A stretch of DNA of 64,000 nt from Mycobacterium sp. URHB0044 (GTDB lineage Bacteria > Actinomycetota > Actinomycetes > Mycobacteriales > Mycobacteriaceae). The stretch lies in contig NZ_JIAW01000005.1 of NCBI RefSeq assembly GCF_000620625.1, positions 186,001 to 250,000 of the forward strand. Reading direction: 5' to 3'. This document shows, piece after piece, positions 41,851-49,713 of this stretch. Each line of letters opens with the position of its first letter. Positions within the stretch are counted from its first letter, which is position 1. The position numbers were made by a program, and so were the translations under genes. The notes under the pieces are model-generated. The model had not been told where the DNA came from. It saw only the letters and a program-made list of their open reading frames with translations, and did not search any database.

Positions 41851-42417
41851 TCAGCGTGGTCGGCGCAGCCGGTCGGTGAGCTCCGTCCACATCGGATCGT
41901 CGTTGCGATGGTCGGTCACCACCCGGCATTCGCCGTAGATGCGCATCGTCGCCAGATCGGTGCGTTCGGGGTTGCGGTAGAAGACCGCGGTTACACCGGA
42001 TCTCGTCAGCTTCCTGCCGAAGTGCTCGGCGGGGGTCGCTGCCTCGGTCCAGCCGAGAGCCGTCATCGCCGCTCCGACGCCGGAGAGATATCCGACCGAA
42101 TTGCCTTGCGGCAGTAGAAAGGTCATGTGGACGACGGCCTGATAGGGCGGATCGTGCGCGTTGTTGCACGACCGAAACGCGTAGCCACCGGCCGGATCAC
42201 CCAGCTCCGCCCGTCGCGTGATCTCGACGGCCGCCTCGACGACTTGAGCGCTGGCCCGCTCATCGCTCAGCGGGTCAGGCGCACGGGTTGCCCGGCTGTG
42301 CTCGTGGTTCACCGCCACCACGGCGGCACCCGATGCGAGCGTCAGCGCCAGTACCGAGCCCAGTAACGTCCTCGACCCCGATGCGCGGAGCCAGCGGACC
42401 GCAGACGCGCTGCTCAG
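41851..42417 (-). CDS. Membrane-anchored protein of unknown function, probable CUG start
   Basis: The protein has an N-terminal hydrophobic anchor ('LLGSVLALTLASGAAVVAV') preceded by an Arg-containing segment, then a ~145-residue outer domain ('YAFRSCNNAHDPPYQAVVHM', 'IYGECRVVTDH') with one likely disulfide. I recognise no domain. The first canonical start is GTG 42321, which would remove the anchor. In-frame coding continues up to CTG 42417, whose bases overlap the TGA of the methyltransferase gene (CTGA), the position where an ATGA overlap would normally lie. I propose CTG as start (188 residues). Confidence 0.62.
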   Translation of the reverse strand: MSSASAVRWLRASGSRTLLGSVLALTLASGAAVVAVNHEHSRATRAPDPLSDERASAQVVEAAVEITRRAELGDPAGGYAFRSCNNAHDPPYQAVVHMTFLLPQGNSVGYLSGVGAAMTALGWTEAATPAEHFGRKLTRSGVTAVFYRNPERTDLATMRIYGECRVVTDHRNDDPMWTELTDRLRRPR

Positions 42418-43286
42418 CCCTTCTTCAGGGTGAACTGGCAGATGTCGGTGTAGCCCTCACGGAAGAGGTCGGCGCAACCGGTCAGATACTTCATGTACCG
42501 GTCGTAGACCTCTTCGGACTGGACCGCGATGGCCTCGTCCTTGCGTGATTCGAGGGTGGTTGCCCAGATGTCCAGCGTGCGCGCGTAGTGCAGGCGCAAC
42601 GGCTGCACCTTGGTGAGTTCGAAGCCGGCCTGTCGTGCGTGCTCCTCGATGTCGGCCGCGTACGGCAGCTCACCGCCGGGGAAGATCTCGTCCATGATGA
42701 ACTTGAAGAACTTCAGCTTCGTCATGGTCAGCGGCAGGCCGCGCGCCTGGATCTCATCGCCGCTCGGCTTGATGATGGTGTGAACCATCATCACCCCGTC
42801 GGCGGGCAGCGCCGCGTAGGCCATCTTGAAGAAGCCGTCCCACCGGTCTCGACCGAAGTGCTCGAACGCGCCGATCGACACGATCCGGTCGACCTGCTCG
42901 TGGAACTGCTCCCAGCCCTCCAACAGCACCCTCTTGTCCCGGGGGCTGTCCGACTTGGCGAACAGGTCGGCGACGTGGGCCTGCTGGTTCTTGCTGAGGG
43001 TCAGGCCGACCACGTTGACGTCGTACTTCTCGAGGGCTCGATTGAGGGTCGCGCCCCAACCGCAGCCCACGTCGAGCAGGGTCATCCCCGGCTTCAGGTC
43101 GAGCTTGCCCAAGGACAGGTCGATCTTGGCGAGCTGCGCTTCCTCCAGCGTCATGTCGTCGCGTTCGAAGTACGCGCAGCTGTAGGTCTGGGTGGGGTCG
43201 AGGAACAGCCGAAAGAAGTCATCGGACAGGTCGTAGTGCGCCTGCACGTCTTCGAAGTGCGGCTTCAAGCCCTTGGTGTCACTCAT
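42414..43286 (-). CDS. Mycolic acid cyclopropane synthase/methyltransferase family
   Basis: The 290-residue protein is an S-adenosylmethionine enzyme of the CmaA/MmaA/UmaA type. The SAM motif is 'LLDVGCGWG' (70-78), and 'FEDVQAHYDLSDDFFRLFLD', 'TYSCAYFE' and 'IGAFEHFG' are typical. These enzymes add methyl or cyclopropane groups to meromycolate chains on carrier protein. I cannot tell which position or product. Start ATG 43286 has no clear ribosome-binding site. Its TGA overlaps the presumed CTG start of the next gene. Confidence 0.9.
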   Translation of the reverse strand: MSDTKGLKPHFEDVQAHYDLSDDFFRLFLDPTQTYSCAYFERDDMTLEEAQLAKIDLSLGKLDLKPGMTLLDVGCGWGATLNRALEKYDVNVVGLTLSKNQQAHVADLFAKSDSPRDKRVLLEGWEQFHEQVDRIVSIGAFEHFGRDRWDGFFKMAYAALPADGVMMVHTIIKPSGDEIQARGLPLTMTKLKFFKFIMDEIFPGGELPYAADIEEHARQAGFELTKVQPLRLHYARTLDIWATTLESRKDEAIAVQSEEVYDRYMKYLTGCADLFREGYTDICQFTLKKG

Positions 43287-43612
43287 CTGATCTGGCAATT
43301 CACAGCCTTCAACGTCTGGTTCGATTATGGTCCGAAGCTCCACATGGCTCGAGAGCGCCCCCGCACGTCTGAGCAGTTTATGCACAGTACCGGAACGATA
43401 AAAGCAACAGCGAATCCACGAGAATTTGCCTAGCTCATCTCATCACCTCGCGATTCATTGCCTGACCTGCGCGCCGTGCCGAAATCTGGATGAAGTTGCT
43501 GAGGCTGCTGAGAATCCGCTGGCCAGTGATTAGCTGGAATGCAAACGTCTGCGCGTGGGTACCGTTGTTGGCGCGGGTACCACTGCGCGCAACGTTGGGA
43601 GGGAAGCCAATC
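43287..43612. other. Intergenic region with two GGGTACC repeats
   Basis: About 325 bases separate the divergent methyltransferase and small acidic protein. Near the right end two similar stretches, GCGTGGGTACC and GCGCGGGTACC, begin at 43553 and 43572 and precede the ribosome-binding site (GGGAGGG) of the acidic protein. I see no gene and no convincing -35/-10 pair. Confidence 0.4.
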
Positions 43613-43795
43613 ATGAGTGAACCGGAGACATTCGAGGAGCTTCAACCGATCGACGTCGATCCGGACGCCATAGAGCCGGTCCTGGATCCCGACGAGATCG
43701 CGGTAACCAGCCATCTGGACGCCGACGAGGGCGACCTGATCGAGCAGTTTCTCGAAGTACCCGAGGACGAGGACGACGAGATCCCCGACCGCTGA
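43613..43795 (+). CDS. Small acidic protein
   Basis: This 60-residue protein is extremely acidic: more than a third Asp and Glu and only two basic residues, one of them the last ('EVPEDEDDEIPDR'). It has no Cys, signal or hydrophobic segment. An excellent GGGAGGG site precedes ATG 43613. I know no function; such proteins may bind a basic partner. It is followed by a strong hairpin and converges with the CcdA gene. Confidence 0.72.
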   Translation: MSEPETFEELQPIDVDPDAIEPVLDPDEIAVTSHLDADEGDLIEQFLEVPEDEDDEIPDR

Positions 43796-43802
43796 CCGCC
43801 CG

Positions 43803-43844
43803 CGCGGGTCCACGATCAGTCCCCGGGCCGAACGTGGACCCGCG
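43803..43844. terminator. Bidirectional terminator hairpin
   Basis: Perfect 12-base arms CGCGGGTCCACG (43803-43814) and CGTGGACCCGCG (43833-43844) are separated by 18 bases. It lies just after the acidic protein stop (43795) and spans the stop of the convergent CcdA gene (43816), so one arm is inside CcdA coding sequence. No T-run follows. It probably ends transcription from both sides. Confidence 0.65.
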
Positions 43845-44679
43845 CCGACGTTCGCCGCCAGTACCACCACGCCACGACGGTCAGGACCATGACCACCAGC
43901 CACGGCCACGCTCCATGGGCGTGCACCCAGCCCGCGACGACGCCCTGGACGCGGCCGGCCGTCGCGATGACGGGGTCGGCCGGGTCGGCGCCCGCCGTGT
44001 ACAACCGCAGTTCGAACCAGCCGTAGTACGCGACGTAGGCCCCGGCGATGACTAGCAGCGCTCCGCCCATCCGGTTGACGTAGGGGCCGATTCGACGCAG
44101 TCGGTCCACGACACCGGAACCTGCCAGTGCCGCCGTCATCGCGAGCGTGCCCACGATGAGCGCGAGGCCCGCCGCATAGGCCAGGACTGCGGGCAGGGCG
44201 CCGCGGGTGAAGCCGACGCCGATGCCGGTGACCGCCAGGAACGGCCCGACCGTGCAGGACAGCGAGGCGAGCGCGTAACTCGCGCCGTACCCGAACATCG
44301 AGCCGAGCGCCGCCGTGGGCGCCCACCGAGTGCCAGTCACCAACGGACCTCGCATCGGGATCCTCGCCGTGCGGCCGCTCAGCTGCCAAAGGCCAAGGGC
44401 GGCAAGGAGGATGCCGATCGTGACGGTCGCGTACGGAAGGTAGCGCTGAACCGTGTTGGCGGCCGACACGGCGAGCAAGCCGAAGGCGCCGAACACCGCG
44501 ACGAACCCCGCGGCCATCGCTGCCGTCGCAGCCACGGCCCGCGCGACGGCGGACGGTCCGCTGGCGCCTCCACCACGCACCACCAGGGCCAGGTACGCCG
44601 GCAGCATCGCGAAACCGCACGGGTTCAGTGCCGCCACCAGCCCGGCCCCGAAGGCAAGGCCGAGACCACCCGCTCCCAC
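43816..44679 (-). CDS. CcdA-like cytochrome c biogenesis/thiol transfer membrane protein
   Basis: The 287-residue protein has about six membrane helices with the two redox Cys of CcdA: Cys21 in 'LNPCGFAMLP' and Cys142 in 'SLSCTVGPF'. It carries electrons from cytosolic thioredoxin across the membrane to extracytoplasmic thiol proteins. It lies 12 bases after the Mpt53-like gene, the same order as Rv2878c-Rv2877c in M. tuberculosis, so that protein is its likely partner. The start is GTG 44679. Confidence 0.9.
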   Translation of the reverse strand: MGAGGLGLAFGAGLVAALNPCGFAMLPAYLALVVRGGGASGPSAVARAVAATAAMAAGFVAVFGAFGLLAVSAANTVQRYLPYATVTIGILLAALGLWQLSGRTARIPMRGPLVTGTRWAPTAALGSMFGYGASYALASLSCTVGPFLAVTGIGVGFTRGALPAVLAYAAGLALIVGTLAMTAALAGSGVVDRLRRIGPYVNRMGGALLVIAGAYVAYYGWFELRLYTAGADPADPVIATAGRVQGVVAGWVHAHGAWPWLVVMVLTVVAWWYWRRTSARVHVRPGD

Positions 44680-44691
44680 GTCGGCGCCTGC

Positions 44692-45198
44692 CTACCGGGT
44701 CAGCGCCGCCACCCGGTCCGCGAGCTCCGTCTGCGGCATGGCGGCGGTCGGATTGTTCACGAACGTCGAACTTCCGTCGGGGCGGTAGAACACGTACGCC
44801 GGCTGCCACGGCACGCCGTAGCGGGCCCAGATCGAACCGTCGGCATCGTTGAGATTGGTAAAGCCGAGGCCGTACTTGTGGACGAAGTTCTGCATGGCCC
44901 CGGTGTCGGAACGGGCCGCCACCCCGACGAACGTCACCGCCGGATTGGCCGCGGCCACCGCGCTCACCGACGGTGCCTCGGCGTTGCAGAACGGGCACCA
45001 CGGCGTCCAGAACCACAACACCGCAGGTTTGCCGACGAGGCTGGAACCGCTGAATGGCTGTCCAGTCAGGGTGGTACCGGCGAACTGCAGCCGGTCATCG
45101 GCAACCGCGGTCGGCGGACTTCCCACCACCAACACGGCGAAGCCCGCAACGATCACCAGGCTCAGCCATCCGCGCAGTCGAGAACACAAGGGCTTCAT
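44692..45198 (-). CDS. mpt53: Secreted thiol-disulfide protein, Mpt53/DsbE-like
   Basis: The 168-residue protein has a signal peptide and a TlpA-like thioredoxin fold with the active site 'WCPFC' (Cys68, Cys71). 'KPAVLWFWTPWCPFCNAEAP' and 'FTNLNDADG' match M. tuberculosis Mpt53 (Rv2878c) closely as I recall it. Mpt53 oxidises or reduces disulfides in exported proteins. The ATG at 45198 follows a strong GGGGAGG; an upstream ATG at 45213 is less likely. It is followed by the CcdA partner. Confidence 0.92.
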   Translation of the reverse strand: MKPLCSRLRGWLSLVIVAGFAVLVVGSPPTAVADDRLQFAGTTLTGQPFSGSSLVGKPAVLWFWTPWCPFCNAEAPSVSAVAAANPAVTFVGVAARSDTGAMQNFVHKYGLGFTNLNDADGSIWARYGVPWQPAYVFYRPDGSSTFVNNPTAAMPQTELADRVAALTR

Positions 45199-45269
45199 GA
45201 CGCCTCCCCTCACCGGTGCACACCCTTGACACGAATGTGCGCGCCATCGGGTTCACCCGCGTCGGACAG

Positions 45270-46151
45270 TCAGTTCTCCCTCGGCAGCAATTCCGCAGCG
45301 AACCGGTCGATGAACGCGTCGATCCCGTCGGAGCGCACGGGGCGGATGACGAACTTGGTGAGCCCGGCCGCCAGGTACCCGTCGATCATGCGATGCAGCT
45401 GCGACCAACCGTCCGCGACGAGCTCGGCCGGATCGACGTCGGGCCGACGGCGCCGTATGGCGTCGAGCAGCTCGGCGGGCAGGCCGCCCTCACTCACGGC
45501 GAGGTTGATGCCGAAGTGGTCCGGCTCGATGACCCGGCCGGCCACCGCGGCCGCCTCCTCGATCTGCTCACGGCCGCGCCGCGCCTCCGCGGGGGTGAGG
45601 AAACTGCCAAGCCACCCGTCCCCGAGCCGACCGATGCGCCGGAATCCCGCGGGCGCCGAACCGCCCAACCAGATGTCCAGCGGCTTGTCCGGTCGCGGCG
45701 CCACACCGACGGCCGACACGGTGAAGAAGTCGCCCGAGAACGATGCGTCGGACTGCAGGCTGGAGCGCAGCAACCGCAGCGACTCGTCGAATACCTCTGC
45801 ACGTCGTCCATCCGGCACCACGAAGATCTCGCGTTCGGCGGGTATCGCGGAGCGCAGGCCGAACACCGGCAGTACCCGCCGCGGCGCCAGCGCCGCGAGC
45901 GACGCCAACTGCTTGGCCACCAGCACCGGATGGCGCCCAGGCAGTACCACCACCGACGTACCGACCTTGAGGTTCCGCGTGCGGGCCAAGGCAAACGCCA
46001 TCCCGATGAACGGATCGACCGCCTCGGAGTACACCAGCTCGGAGAACCACAGCGAGTCGACGCCCAGGGCCTCGAGGCGGTCGACGACGTCGGGCAGCAT
46101 CGCGGGTCCGGTGTCCGCACCCAGCCCGACGCCGAATCGGATCTTCATCAT
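45270..46151 (-). CDS. F420-dependent LLM-class oxidoreductase
   Basis: This 293-residue protein has the TIM-barrel layout of luciferase-like monooxygenase family enzymes that use coenzyme F420 in actinobacteria ('FGVGLGADTGPAMLPDVVDR', 'SVVVLPGRHPVLVAKQLASL', 'LDIWLGGSAPAGFRRIG'). It likely reduces or oxidises a small molecule by hydride transfer; the substrate is unknown. Two adjacent ATGs (46151 and 46148) are possible starts. It is near the truncated SRPBCC gene, on the opposite strand. Confidence 0.87.
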   Translation of the reverse strand: MMKIRFGVGLGADTGPAMLPDVVDRLEALGVDSLWFSELVYSEAVDPFIGMAFALARTRNLKVGTSVVVLPGRHPVLVAKQLASLAALAPRRVLPVFGLRSAIPAEREIFVVPDGRRAEVFDESLRLLRSSLQSDASFSGDFFTVSAVGVAPRPDKPLDIWLGGSAPAGFRRIGRLGDGWLGSFLTPAEARRGREQIEEAAAVAGRVIEPDHFGINLAVSEGGLPAELLDAIRRRRPDVDPAELVADGWSQLHRMIDGYLAAGLTKFVIRPVRSDGIDAFIDRFAAELLPREN

Positions 46152-46242
46152 CGCAGCCCCGAGATGTCCCGGGTGAGAACGCAATCGGTCACGTATGCCA
46201 GTTAACGCCATATCGACTCTTGGGGCACCACCGCGTGGATAA

Positions 46243-46545
46243 GGTCTCGAGATCGGCCCCGTGTACTGGACGACGTGCCGGGTGACGGCCTGTGAGCCCG
46301 AACGAGAGTTCGGTTTCGCGGTCCTGATCGGAGACCTGCCCGTGAACAACTGGCACTACGCTTTCGCAGCCGCCGACGGCGGCACGGACGTCACCGAGTC
46401 GTTCCGGATGAACGAAGGACTGTTCACCACCATGTTCGGGCTACTCGGCGGCCAGCTTCGACGACGGCGCAACATCCGCGACATGCGCAAGACGCTGGAG
46501 CGGATCAAGGCCGTCGTCGAAGCCGACGCTGCCGGGGCTAGTTGA
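46243..46545 (+). pseudogene. SRPBCC family gene lacking its N-terminal part
   Basis: The readable frame encodes 'GPVYWTTCRVTACEPEREFG' and continues for 95 residues from GTG 46261 through the C-terminal helix of a START/SRPBCC-like lipid-binding fold ('NNWHYAFAAADGGTDVTESF'). Full-length relatives have 50-60 more residues before 'GPVYW'. Here an in-frame TAA stands only six codons upstream and the F420 enzyme gene starts just beyond, so the first half is missing. It is probably a 5'-deleted remnant; translation from GTG 46261 is possible but would give half a fold. Confidence 0.6.
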
Positions 46546-47008
46546 AGCCGACGCCGAAGATCGGAATCCAGAGACCGAACAGCCAGATTCCCCACTGACG
46601 GTTGACGTCGTTCCACACCGGGTTCGCGTTGTAGCCCCAGTAGTTGATGCTCTGCGGCAGCGGACCACCGTTCCACTGGAACGGAGGCGGCGGACCCCAA
46701 CCCCACGGCGGCGCGCCGTTGTTGTCGTCCCACCACTCGTGGTTGTTGCTGGCCCACCACGGGCCCTTGTCCCACCCGTCGTTGCCGTGCCCATTGCCGT
46801 TGCCATTTCCATGGCCGTTGCCCGGGCCGTTGCCGCACCACGGCGGACAGAAGTCGTCGTTGCCGTGCGGTTTCAGCGGCAGCGGCGCGGCAGGTTGAGC
46901 GGACGCCACGCCGGCACCGAGGCCGGCGACCGTCGCGCCGAGGCCGACCGAGCCGAAGCTCAGCCCGCCGACGATCATGGCAGCGGCGGCGACCTTGATC
47001 AGCTTCAT
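46538..47008 (-). CDS. Secreted Gly/Asn-rich protein
   Basis: This 156-residue protein has a signal peptide ('MIVGGLSFGSVGLGATVAGL', cleaved near 'ASAQPA') and a mature region with a Cys pair ('FCPPWCGNG'), a run of Gly-Asn/Gly-His dipeptides (about residues 58-75) and Trp/Pro-rich segments ending 'WGIWLFGLWIPIFGVGFN'. It is probably an exported cell-wall protein; no function is known. The ATG at 47008 has AGGAG upstream. The repeated dipeptide DNA may be prone to length change. Confidence 0.78.
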   Translation of the reverse strand: MKLIKVAAAAMIVGGLSFGSVGLGATVAGLGAGVASAQPAAPLPLKPHGNDDFCPPWCGNGPGNGHGNGNGNGHGNDGWDKGPWWASNNHEWWDDNNGAPPWGWGPPPPFQWNGGPLPQSINYWGYNANPVWNDVNRQWGIWLFGLWIPIFGVGFN

Positions 47009-47082
47009 TCGTGTCACTCCTATACCCGGTGACGTTTGACGGCGGTGGTCACCCACGTGTTTCGACGTTCAAACGGTCACCT

Positions 47083-47397
47083 TCATTCCAGTACCCCTGA
47101 TGTGACCCCTACATCCGCTATCGACGTCGAAGCGCGGCGCGTTACCGGCTGGCAGAAATCGATGCGCCGCCGCCATTGGCCACTGGCGGCATGCTCGTCC
47201 ATCGCTGCGTGGTTCTCATTCTCGCATTGCAGCGCAACGACATTGCTGGCCGCGTAGACAATCACCGCCGCGATGGTTGCCGCGGTGATGATCGTCGGCG
47301 ACCGCGGATATCGCCGTGGTGCATGGGTTTTCACCGTAGAGAGCCAGGCCACAACCCATGCGGCATCCTGCCGCCACCGCGTCTGCGTGGAGACCAC
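47083..47397 (-). CDS. Possible small membrane protein (weak)
   Basis: A 104-codon frame from GTG 47397 encodes one membrane helix ('TIITAATIAAVIVYAASNVV') and a C-terminal part with two Cys. Third-codon GC is moderately high, but there is no ribosome-binding site. It lies in a 540-base region without other genes, between the Gly/Asn-rich secreted protein and the BVMO gene. I include it as a guess only. Confidence 0.28.
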   Translation of the reverse strand: MVSTQTRWRQDAAWVVAWLSTVKTHAPRRYPRSPTIITAATIAAVIVYAASNVVALQCENENHAAMDEHAASGQWRRRIDFCQPVTRRASTSIADVGVTSGVLE

Positions 47398-47468
47398 TGC
47401 AATGGATGTTACTGGTGTGATTGATGATTCGTTTGCAGGCGTGCAGGCCGACGATTTGCTGCGTCCGC

Positions 47469-47498
47469 CAGGGGTGAACTAAGATCGAGTTACCCCTG
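47469..47498 (-). terminator. Hairpin downstream of the BVMO gene
   Basis: CAGGGGTGAACT (47469-47480) pairs with AGTTACCCCTG (47488-47498) with one bulged base and a seven-base loop. It lies 51 bases after the stop of the minus-strand monooxygenase gene and is a likely terminator without a T-run. The rest of 47009-47548 holds only the weak small frame at 47083. Confidence 0.55.
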
Positions 47499-47548
47499 AG
47501 GCTGCTGTGCCAGGTGTTGCTAAACGCCCACCATCGCTGGCATGACCG

Positions 47549-49486
47549 CTACCGGAACACGAAGTCGTTCGGGTCTGGTTCGCGGGTCCACGCCCAGTAG
47601 TCGACGAGCCGCCACGGGCTCAGGCCGTACACCTCGCCGTGTGCGTTCTTGTAGAACGAGTGCTTGATCGAGGGCTGTGACCACACCATCTTGCGCAGCT
47701 CCGCCTGGCTGCGTTCCACCCAATCGGCCAGCTTGTCCTCACGAGGCTCCAGCGAGCGGTGGCCGCCGTCAATCAAAAGTTCCAAACACTGTGTGATGTA
47801 GCGCATCTGACACTCGGAATGAAAGATCAGACTGCCCCCGCTGGCGAGGTTGGTGCCCGGCCCGTACATGCAGAAGAAGTTCGGATGGTTCGGCACCGTG
47901 ATGCCGAGATACGCGGACGGGCGATCGCCCCACCGCTCGCGCAAATCCGATCCGTCGCGGCCGATTATCGCCATCGGCCACAGCATCTCGTTGGCCCGGA
48001 ACCCGGTTGCGTAGACGATGACGTCGGCGGCATGGCGCACCCCGGCCTCGTCCACCACGCCGTCCGGTTCGATGCGGGCAATGGGGGTACGGACCAGGTC
48101 GGCGTCATCACGCACCAACGTGCGCAACCAACTGCCGTTGTCCTGCAGCGTGCGCTTGCCCGTGGCGGGATAGTCCGGCACCACCTTGCCAAGTAGATCC
48201 GGATCGTCGCCGACCTGGCTGCGGATCCACTCGGTGAACATCTGCCGCGTGAGTTCGTTGATTTCGCTGACGGCACGCTGCTGGTCCGGATAGTCGGCGT
48301 CGACCCGGGCTGCCGCGAGCCCCTTGTCGCAGCCGGGCCAGAACAGCAGGAACCGGTACCAGCGGCCGTAGAACGGCAAGTGCCGCAACGCCCATTGCAC
48401 GCCGGGACCAACCTCGGCGTGGTAGTTGGGATTGGGGAACATCCACTGGGCGGTGCGCTGAAAGACGGTCAGGTGCGCGACGTCGTCGGCAATGGCCGGC
48501 GCGATCTGGAACCCGCTGGCGCCGGCACCGATGAGCGCGACGCGCTTGCCGCGCAGATCCACCGCGTGGTCCCACTCGGCCGAGTGGAAGGACGGGCCCT
48601 CGAAGCGGTCTTGTCCCGGGATGGTCGGCACGTGCGGACGGTTGAGTTGACCGACGGCGCTGATCACCGCCCGCGCGGTCAGCGTGTTCTGGGTGCCGTC
48701 CGGTCCGCGCGTCGACACCGTCCAGGTCGCGGTCGCGTCGTCCCAGTGTGCGCCCGTTACCTCGGTGCCCCATCGGACGTGCGGCTGGATGCCGTGCCGG
48801 TGCATCACGCCCTCGAAGTAGGCCTGCAGCTCCGGCTGCTCGGCGAAGAAATGCGTCCACTGATCGGTGGGTTCGAAGCTGTAGCAGTAGAAGTGGTTGC
48901 CGACGTCGACCCGTGCCCCCGGGTAGGTGTTCTGGTACCACGTGCCGCCGACGCCCGTGTTCTTCTCCACGATCGTGAACGGGATGCCTGCTTCCTTGAG
49001 CCGGATGCCCGCGAGCAGCCCCGACTCACCGCACCCGATGACGACGACGTGGTGGTCGGCTCTGGCCGAGGAGTCCAGGGCGGTGACGTCCCGGTCGGCT
49101 CGCGCGTCCCTGCCGTCGAGTTCCATCTCCTCGAGCAGCATCGGCACGTACTCGTCGGGTACCGGTTCGCAGACCAGCCACTCCATCATCTCCTTCAGCA
49201 ACTCCGGCCCGATCGGCTCGGGTTCGGGGCAGCCGCGGTCGCGGTAGTCGGCGATCACCTCGAGCGCGATCTTGCGGACCGCGGCCTTGTCCTCCTCCGA
49301 CATGTAGCCCTGAACTTCGTTGAGGAAGAGACCCGCTGGCCGCAGCGCCCCCCGGATCAGCGTCGGGTCGGCCGACATGTGCACCAGCGACAACATCAAC
49401 GTCGGGATGCTGACGTCGAGCAACGCGTCGGTGATCTCCTCGTCGGATGACGTAAATGGTTGCCCTGCATGTGGGTTCCGCACCAC
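47549..49486 (-). CDS. Baeyer-Villiger type flavin monooxygenase
   Basis: The 645-residue protein has a BVMO fingerprint 'FEGPSFHSAEWD' (295-306), an FAD motif 'GCGESG' (151-156) and an NADPH motif 'GAGASG' (320-325). A helical N-terminal region of about 140 residues precedes the core, as in several mycobacterial BVMOs. Such enzymes insert oxygen next to ketones, including steroid ketones, to make esters or lactones. The start is GTG 49486 or 49483 without a ribosome-binding site. It is divergent from CYP124, which suggests a shared lipid-oxidation role. Confidence 0.9.
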   Translation of the reverse strand: MVRNPHAGQPFTSSDEEITDALLDVSIPTLMLSLVHMSADPTLIRGALRPAGLFLNEVQGYMSEEDKAAVRKIALEVIADYRDRGCPEPEPIGPELLKEMMEWLVCEPVPDEYVPMLLEEMELDGRDARADRDVTALDSSARADHHVVVIGCGESGLLAGIRLKEAGIPFTIVEKNTGVGGTWYQNTYPGARVDVGNHFYCYSFEPTDQWTHFFAEQPELQAYFEGVMHRHGIQPHVRWGTEVTGAHWDDATATWTVSTRGPDGTQNTLTARAVISAVGQLNRPHVPTIPGQDRFEGPSFHSAEWDHAVDLRGKRVALIGAGASGFQIAPAIADDVAHLTVFQRTAQWMFPNPNYHAEVGPGVQWALRHLPFYGRWYRFLLFWPGCDKGLAAARVDADYPDQQRAVSEINELTRQMFTEWIRSQVGDDPDLLGKVVPDYPATGKRTLQDNGSWLRTLVRDDADLVRTPIARIEPDGVVDEAGVRHAADVIVYATGFRANEMLWPMAIIGRDGSDLRERWGDRPSAYLGITVPNHPNFFCMYGPGTNLASGGSLIFHSECQMRYITQCLELLIDGGHRSLEPREDKLADWVERSQAELRKMVWSQPSIKHSFYKNAHGEVYGLSPWRLVDYWAWTREPDPNDFVFR

Positions 49487-49713
49487 TTGGTGCTATCACG
49501 CCAGACTGGCGGCGCGCAGGCCATCGGCGGAACGCGCCAAGTCCGCGAGGACCTCCAAGGCGGCAGGCGGCACGTGTTCGAGGCGAAGATGAAGGAGCAA
49601 CGCCGAACCCGCGGCCGCGTCGGGCACGAGGCTCGGCCCTGAAGATAGGGGCGAAGCACCCCGGGAGGATCTACCCTCGGTGCATCACGTACTCGACGAT
49701 GAGGTGATGCAAC

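Noticed and set aside
46780..46860. Short repeats that might suggest a CRISPR array
   Set aside because: They are hexamer-like Gly-Asn codons inside the secreted protein gene, with no spacers and no cas genes nearby.
47176..47424. Plus-strand frame of 82 codons
   Set aside because: It overlaps the weak minus-strand candidate, has no ribosome-binding site and no plausible protein features.
49487..49713. Possible small genes between the BVMO and CYP124
   Set aside because: Open frames here are short, Arg/Pro-rich and lack ribosome-binding sites; the region is a divergent promoter space without a clear motif.
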